A DNA stretch of 8,278 bases from an uncultured Oscillospiraceae bacterium (GTDB taxonomy: Bacteria; Bacillota; Clostridia; Oscillospirales; Ruminococcaceae): NCBI GenBank assembly GCA_934456315.1, contig CAKSHG010000090.1:1-8278 (forward strand). The letters run 5' to 3'. The notes under the pieces are model-generated. The model did not search any database. It was not told the DNA's origin and worked only from the letters and a program-made list of their open reading frames with translations. Positions 4,410 through 8,278 of the stretch are shown in pieces. The stretch's first letter is position 1, and each line of letters starts with the position of its first letter. Both the position numbers and the translations under genes were made by a program.

Positions 4410-7370
4410 ATGCTTGAGATCAGAAACATCGTAAAGGATTACGAAACTGGCAGCGAAACAGTGCACGCCCTCAAGGGAGTGTCCATCGCGTTCCGCGAAA
4501 GCGAGCTGGTAAGTATCCTGGGACAGTCGGGCTGCGGCAAGACCACGCTGCTGAACATCATCGGCGGGCTTGACCAGTACACCAGCGGCGACCTTATAAT
4601 CAACGGACAGTCCACCAAGCAGTACCGGTCTGCTGACTGGGATACATACCGCAACCATTCCGTGGGATTCATCTTCCAGAGCTACAATCTTATTCCGCAC
4701 CAGAGCGTGCTTTCCAACGTGGAGCTTGCGCTGACGCTTTCCGGAGTTTCCAAGGCGGAGCGCCGCAGACGCGCTAAGGAAGCGCTCGAAAAGGTCGGAC
4801 TGGGGAATCAGCTCAACAAGCGCCCTAATCAGATGTCCGGCGGACAGATGCAGCGCGTAGCTATCGCGAGAGCGCTTGTAAACGACCCTGATATCCTGCT
4901 TGCAGACGAGCCTACCGGTGCACTGGACAGCGAAACCAGCATTCAGATAATGGAATTGGTCAAGGAGATCGCGAAGGACCGCCTTGTAATAATGGTAACG
5001 CACAATCCGGAGCTTGCCGAGAAGTACTCCACCCGTATAGTAAGGCTGCTGGACGGTCAGATAGTCGGCGACAGCGACCCGTTTGACCCGTCCGCGGAAA
5101 CCGCGCACAGCGAGGTCAGAAAGAGCGAGGTAACAAAGGGCAAAAAGACCTCTATGTCGTTCCTGACGGCGCTTTCCCTGTCGAAGAACAACCTCATGAC
5201 CAAGAAAGGGCGGACATTCCTGACTTCGTTTGCGGGAAGCATAGGTATCATCGGTATAGCGCTGATACTGTCGCTGTCCAACGGCGTGCAGGAGTACATC
5301 AACAGTGTGGAAAGGTCCACGCTCGCTTCCTTCCCGGTGTCGATACAGCACGAAACGGTTGACTACACCAGCCTTATGACCTCGATGATGAACGTCCGCG
5401 ACAACGCTGACCAGGATCGCGACCCTGACAGGATATACACCAACGACATCTCCACCGAGATGATGAAAACAATGCTCTCCGAAATGCAGACCAACAACCT
5501 TGCCGAGTTCAAGGCGTACATCGAGAGCGACCCGGACGGCATAAGCGAAAGCATAGAGGAGATACAGTACAGCTACGACAGCAACCTGTATATCTACGGT
5601 CACAGCGCCGACGGGGATATCATGCAGATAAACCCGTCCACGGTCATGACTGCGATGATGGGACAGTCCATGGCAGATAACGTCAGCCAGATGACCAGTA
5701 CCTATTCCTCGCTGATGGGCAGCAGCTCCATGAGCAGCTACGACGCATTCCATGAGCTGTTTAGCACCGACATGCTGAAAACAGAATACGAGGTCCTGGC
5801 GGGCAGGCTCCCGGAGTCCTACAACGAGGTAGTCGTAATGGTAACCGACCGCAGCGAGCTTTCTGACGTCACGCTGTACACTCTGGGGCTGCGCGACCAG
5901 AGCGAGCTTGAGGGCATGATGTCGAGCGTTATGGCGGGCGAGAGCTTCGACCTTGACACAGGCGACCTCTCGTTCAGCTACGACGATCTGATGGGACTGG
6001 AATTCAGCATGCTGACCGCTCCGGAGTTCTATCAGAAGAACGACGACGGAACCTGGACAGATATGCGCGGCGACAGCGAATTCATGGAGCAGGCTGCGGA
6101 GAACGGACTTAAACTCAAGGTGGTAGGCATAATCAAGCCGGACGCTGATTCGTTGATATCCTCCACAAACTCCGGAGGCATCGGCTACACCCATGCTCTG
6201 ACCGAATACATGATTGAAAAGGTGAACGACAGCGAGCTTGTAAAGGCGCAGAAAGAGAATCCTGACGTAGACGTGTTCACCGGCATAGAATTCCCCAGGG
6301 CTGACGAGGAATCCGAGCAGCCCATGTCCCAGAGCGAGGCAATGGAAATGCTCACCGGAATGCTCTCTGAGGAGCAGCGCACACAGCTCAACCAGGGCAT
6401 AATGGCGGCGCTCACCGAGGAACAGCAGGCGGAGATACAGTCGGCGATGATGGGCATGGTATCCGATGAGCAGATGAATAGTATCATGATGGGACTTCTG
6501 ACTCCGGAGCAGCTCATGCAGCTCCAGACCGGCGCTGACGTAAACAGTCTGCTCACTGACGAGCAGAAAGCGCAGATGTCCGCGCAGATAGCGGCTTCGC
6601 TTACCGCCGAGCAGAATGCGGAGCTTTCCGCGATGATGAACGGAATGGTAGACCCGTCGAAGCTGTACACAGCTTTTATGCAGGTGCTGACCACCGACCA
6701 GCTCAAGCAGCTCATGGACATGACGAAGGAGCCGGAGAGCACAGACGCGACCTATGACGGAAATCTGAAGCTCCTGGGCGTTGCGGATCTGTCAGAGCCC
6801 AGCTCCATGATGATATACGCTACTGATTTTGAGAGCAAGGAGAAGATAACCCAGCTCATTGAGAAATACAACGATTCCAAGATAGCCGACGACGACCAGG
6901 CTGACGTTATCAACTACACTGATTATGTAGGGCTGATGATGTCCAGCGTGAGCGACATTATCAACGCGATATCCTATATTCTGATAGCATTCGTTGCTAT
7001 TTCGCTTGTGGTATCTTCCATAATGATAGGAATAATCACTTATATATCGGTGCTCGAGCGTACTAAGGAGATCGGAATACTGCGTGCAATGGGCGCTTCC
7101 AAGCGCGATGTATCCAACGTGTTCAATGCAGAAACGCTCATAGTCGGATTCTCGGCGGGTGTTATAGGGATAGGCGTGACATTGCTGCTGAATATTCCGA
7201 TAAACATCATAATCGAGAATATCACGGGCATTGCCAATGTCGCACTTCTTCCGTGGCAGGGCGGTGTGATACTCGTTGTGATAAGCATGCTGCTTACGCT
7301 TATAGCAGGTCTTGTCCCGGCTGGAGTTGCCGCGAAGAAAGACCCGGTAGAAGCATTGAGAACAGAGTAA
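4410..7370 (+). CDS. ABC transporter, ATPase fused to MacB/FtsX-type permease, with large repeat-bearing extracellular domain
   Basis: A 986-residue single-chain exporter half; a dimer is expected. The ATPase spans residues 1-225: Walker A GQSGCGKTT (38-46), Q-loop Q90, signature MSGGQ (142-146), Walker B ILLADEP (162-168), D-loop GALD (170-173) and switch His198, all intact. A short linker leads to membrane segment 1 (about 272-291). A very large extracellular region (about 292-850) follows, then three segments near 855-877, 908-930 and 951-973, with the FtsX-type motif ERTKEIGILRAMGAS (883-897) and a KDPVEALRTE tail. This is the MacB topology, but the outer domain is about 560 residues against roughly 200 in typical MacB. 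Within it, residues 652-771 form LTxEQ repeats. MacB-type machines act by mechanotransmission, moving peptides or lipids outside the membrane; the substrate here is unknown. AAAGGAG (4397-4403) lies six bases before the ATG. It is probably under MarR control and ends at a strong terminator. Confidence 0.95.
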   Translation: MLEIRNIVKDYETGSETVHALKGVSIAFRESELVSILGQSGCGKTTLLNIIGGLDQYTSGDLIINGQSTKQYRSADWDTYRNHSVGFIFQSYNLIPHQSVLSNVELALTLSGVSKAERRRRAKEALEKVGLGNQLNKRPNQMSGGQMQRVAIARALVNDPDILLADEPTGALDSETSIQIMELVKEIAKDRLVIMVTHNPELAEKYSTRIVRLLDGQIVGDSDPFDPSAETAHSEVRKSEVTKGKKTSMSFLTALSLSKNNLMTKKGRTFLTSFAGSIGIIGIALILSLSNGVQEYINSVERSTLASFPVSIQHETVDYTSLMTSMMNVRDNADQDRDPDRIYTNDISTEMMKTMLSEMQTNNLAEFKAYIESDPDGISESIEEIQYSYDSNLYIYGHSADGDIMQINPSTVMTAMMGQSMADNVSQMTSTYSSLMGSSSMSSYDAFHELFSTDMLKTEYEVLAGRLPESYNEVVVMVTDRSELSDVTLYTLGLRDQSELEGMMSSVMAGESFDLDTGDLSFSYDDLMGLEFSMLTAPEFYQKNDDGTWTDMRGDSEFMEQAAENGLKLKVVGIIKPDADSLISSTNSGGIGYTHALTEYMIEKVNDSELVKAQKENPDVDVFTGIEFPRADEESEQPMSQSEAMEMLTGMLSEEQRTQLNQGIMAALTEEQQAEIQSAMMGMVSDEQMNSIMMGLLTPEQLMQLQTGADVNSLLTDEQKAQMSAQIAASLTAEQNAELSAMMNGMVDPSKLYTAFMQVLTTDQLKQLMDMTKEPESTDATYDGNLKLLGVADLSEPSSMMIYATDFESKEKITQLIEKYNDSKIADDDQADVINYTDYVGLMMSSVSDIINAISYILIAFVAISLVVSSIMIGIITYISVLERTKEIGILRAMGASKRDVSNVFNAETLIVGFSAGVIGIGVTLLLNIPINIIIENITGIANVALLPWQGGVILVVISMLLTLIAGLVPAGVAAKKDPVEALRTE
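6363..6722 (+). repeat. Coding repeat: eight LTxEQ units in two super-repeats (residues 652-771 of the ABC protein)
   Basis: Units start with LSEEQ, LTEEQ, VSDEQ, LTPEQ, LTDEQ, LTAEQ, VDPSK and LTTDQ. Their spacings are 16, 16, 13, 18, 16, 16 and 13 residues, so the order 16-16-13 occurs twice, 63 residues apart. Each unit is amphipathic with Met/Gln/Ala-rich filling (for example QSAMMGM and SAMMNGM). This suggests a helical solenoid or coiled-coil insertion in the extracellular domain that arose by duplication of a four-unit block. Confidence 0.85.
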
Positions 7371-7375
7371 TAACA

Positions 7376-7409
7376 AGCCCCCCGACTTCTGTCGGGGGGC
7401 TGTTGTTTT
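7376..7409. terminator. Strong rho-independent terminator, probably bidirectional
   Basis: AGCCCCCCGAC (7376-7386) pairs perfectly with GTCGGGGGGCT (7391-7401) around the tetraloop TTCT, followed on the plus strand by GTTGTTTT. It lies five bases after the ABC stop codon. On the minus strand the stem is followed by TGTTATTA, and the convergent minus-strand gene ends at 7408, so one hairpin probably serves both. Confidence 0.93.
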
Positions 7410-7662
7410 ACCATTTCGGGTGTTCATGCGGGCAGTAGGAACTCCGCCTTGCTGCGCGCAGCTCGACATAACAGCCACATTTCTGGCATGTCCCGCTGAC
7501 GAGCGAATCGCACAGGCGGCATTGCGACAGCCGTGCGGCGTAGTCCTCCGGGGAGGCTTTCTGCGCAGCCGGCAGAGCGGCTATCCGCTGCTGTATCGCT
7601 TCCATCAGCTGGGTTTCGTCTATGTCCTGCAACAGGCAGCGGCGGCAGGGTTTGCGTTCCAT
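7408..7662 (-). CDS. Small cysteine-rich DUF6171-like protein, probable zinc binder
   Basis: An 84-residue protein (from ATG 7662) with three cysteine groups: CRRC near the N-terminus (residues 6 and 9), CRLC (48 and 51), then CQKCGC (59, 62, 64) and a lone Cys (77) in YCPHEHPKW. The pattern C-x2-C-L-L, a helix ending in Y-x-A-R-L, then CGC-Y-V-E-L-R-A and a final CP...KW matches what I recall of the uncharacterised DUF6171 family of Firmicutes. Two zinc sites or a zinc ribbon are likely; the role is unknown. ATG 7662 overlaps the stop of the upstream GH51 gene by one base (TGATG). There is no ribosome binding site of its own, so translation is probably coupled to that gene. An in-frame GTG at 7665 is the less likely start. 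Confidence 0.9.
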   Translation of the reverse strand: MERKPCRRCLLQDIDETQLMEAIQQRIAALPAAQKASPEDYAARLSQCRLCDSLVSGTCQKCGCYVELRAARRSSYCPHEHPKW

Positions 7663-8278
7663 CACAGCTTTATTGTGAGCGCAGCAACGGAGCAGGGCGG
7701 GAGCACTACCTCGGCTCTGCCGTTGTCGGCTGTTACAGTGAGCGGCTTTATTGCAACTCTGTCCGGCTCGTCAAATGTGTTCAGGGCGTGCACATCGTCG
7801 GTGAGAATACGACCCTCTGCGGACTTGATCCCGGCAAATGCAGCGGCTATGTCCACTCTGAAGCTTTCGGAGAGCGAAGCGTTGGAGAGAGTTACGAATA
7901 CATCTCCGTCCGCGTTTACGGAAGCGGACTGGCTGATGGCGGGAACGCCCTCGGCTGCGCCGGAGTTCTGAATGTGGCTGTATATCAGGTCGGAATCCTG
8001 GTGCTGCTTGTAGAGGTCGAAAACGTGATAGGTCGGGGTATTTATCGTCTTTGCGCCTTCGGTCAGCAGAATGGACTGGAGAACGTTCACCGCCTGCGCG
8101 ATGTTTGCCATCGGGATACGCGCGGAGTGCTGGTTGAAGATGTTCAGATTTATGGCCGCAACTATCGCGTCGCGCATGGTGTTCTGCTGGTAGAGGAATC
8201 CCGGATTGGTTCCTGGCTCGACGTCGTACCAGGTGCCCCACTCGTCCACGATAAGACCTACCCTGTGTTCAGGGTCAT
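7662..8278 (-). CDS. Alpha-L-arabinofuranosidase, GH51 (C-terminal part, runs off right edge)
   Basis: About 205 residues of the C-terminal part of a GH51 alpha-N-arabinofuranosidase, which removes arabinose side chains from arabinoxylan and arabinan. The reading frame is open to the window edge and begins with [20 protein letters not shown]. The Glu of DEWG is the catalytic nucleophile position of the family. Next come family-typical [24 protein letters not shown] and [15 protein letters not shown], then the C-terminal beta-sandwich ([13 protein letters not shown] onward). The acid/base Glu would lie outside the window. The GTG at 8249 is internal and not a real start, because conserved family residues continue upstream of it. 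No signal peptide can be judged. The stop overlaps the start of the cysteine-rich gene. Full-length enzymes are about 500 residues, so about 300 are missing to the right. No promoter is visible in the window. Confidence 0.95.
   Translation of the reverse strand, partial: DPEHRVGLIVDEWGTWYDVEPGTNPGFLYQQNTMRDAIVAAINLNIFNQHSARIPMANIAQAVNVLQSILLTEGAKTINTPTYHVFDLYKQHQDSDLIYSHIQNSGAAEGVPAISQSASVNADGDVFVTLSNASLSESFRVDIAAAFAGIKSAEGRILTDDVHALNTFDEPDRVAIKPLTVTADNGRAEVVLPPCSVAALTIKL

Noticed and set aside
4389..6194. 601-codon minus-strand open frame opposite the ABC gene
   Set aside because: It is a mirror of the codon bias of the ABC gene. It has His/Val/Leu-rich low-quality composition, no family motif and no ribosome binding site, while the plus strand carries all ABC motifs.
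7420..7971. 183-codon plus-strand open frame opposite the GH51 and cysteine-rich genes
   Set aside because: The minus strand encodes clear GH51 and zinc-type proteins here; the plus-strand product has no recognisable domain and begins within the terminator-proximal region.

Overview
The window looks like chromosomal DNA of a low-to-mid GC Gram-positive anaerobe, most likely a Ruminococcus-like member of the Oscillospiraceae. This is inferred from the 5S/tRNA style, strong AGGAGG-type ribosome binding sites, consensus sigma-A promoters, a DUF6171-type zinc protein, a fused MacB-like ABC exporter and a GH51 arabinofuranosidase (plant-fibre degradation). No plasmid, phage, IS or CRISPR signature was seen.

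Layout. Bases 1-77 are the 3' part of a 5S rRNA, the end of an rRNA operon. Four tRNA genes follow (Lys-CTT, Glu-CTC, a CAT tRNA that is either elongator Met or Ile2, and Trp-CCA), closed by a rho-independent terminator at 468-498. All four tRNAs carry C at the wobble position. Bases 661-2343 encode a secreted protein with a beta-rich N-terminal region and a duplicated C-terminal domain; its function is unknown. A perfect-consensus promoter (2398-2426) then drives a single-gene GNAT acetyltransferase unit (2464-2937) with its own terminator.

Bases 2979-3300 hold a cluster of GTTGAAA direct and inverted repeats. The cluster overlaps the 3' end of a small minus-strand gene for a membrane protein with a bacterial PH-like domain (3274-3624). 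Divergent from that gene is a MarR-family regulator (3792-4292). Its promoter carries a palindrome between the -35 and -10 boxes, a good candidate for autorepression. After a 117-base gap that can form alternative hairpins comes a 986-residue ABC transporter with ATPase and FtsX/MacB-type permease in one chain (4410-7370). Its large extracellular region contains a hierarchical, Met/Gln-rich LTxEQ repeat. MarR plus ABC exporter is a common arrangement for sensing and exporting a toxic or signalling compound; the substrate here is unknown.

A strong, probably bidirectional terminator (7376-7409) separates the exporter from two convergent minus-strand genes: the C-terminal part of a GH51 alpha-L-arabinofuranosidase, running off the right edge, and a small cysteine-rich DUF6171-like protein whose start overlaps the GH51 stop. 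Most interesting for follow-up are the exporter's repeat domain, the regulatory DNA around marR, and the GTTGAAA cluster at the end of the PH-like gene. I see no clear-cut new defence or mobile system.
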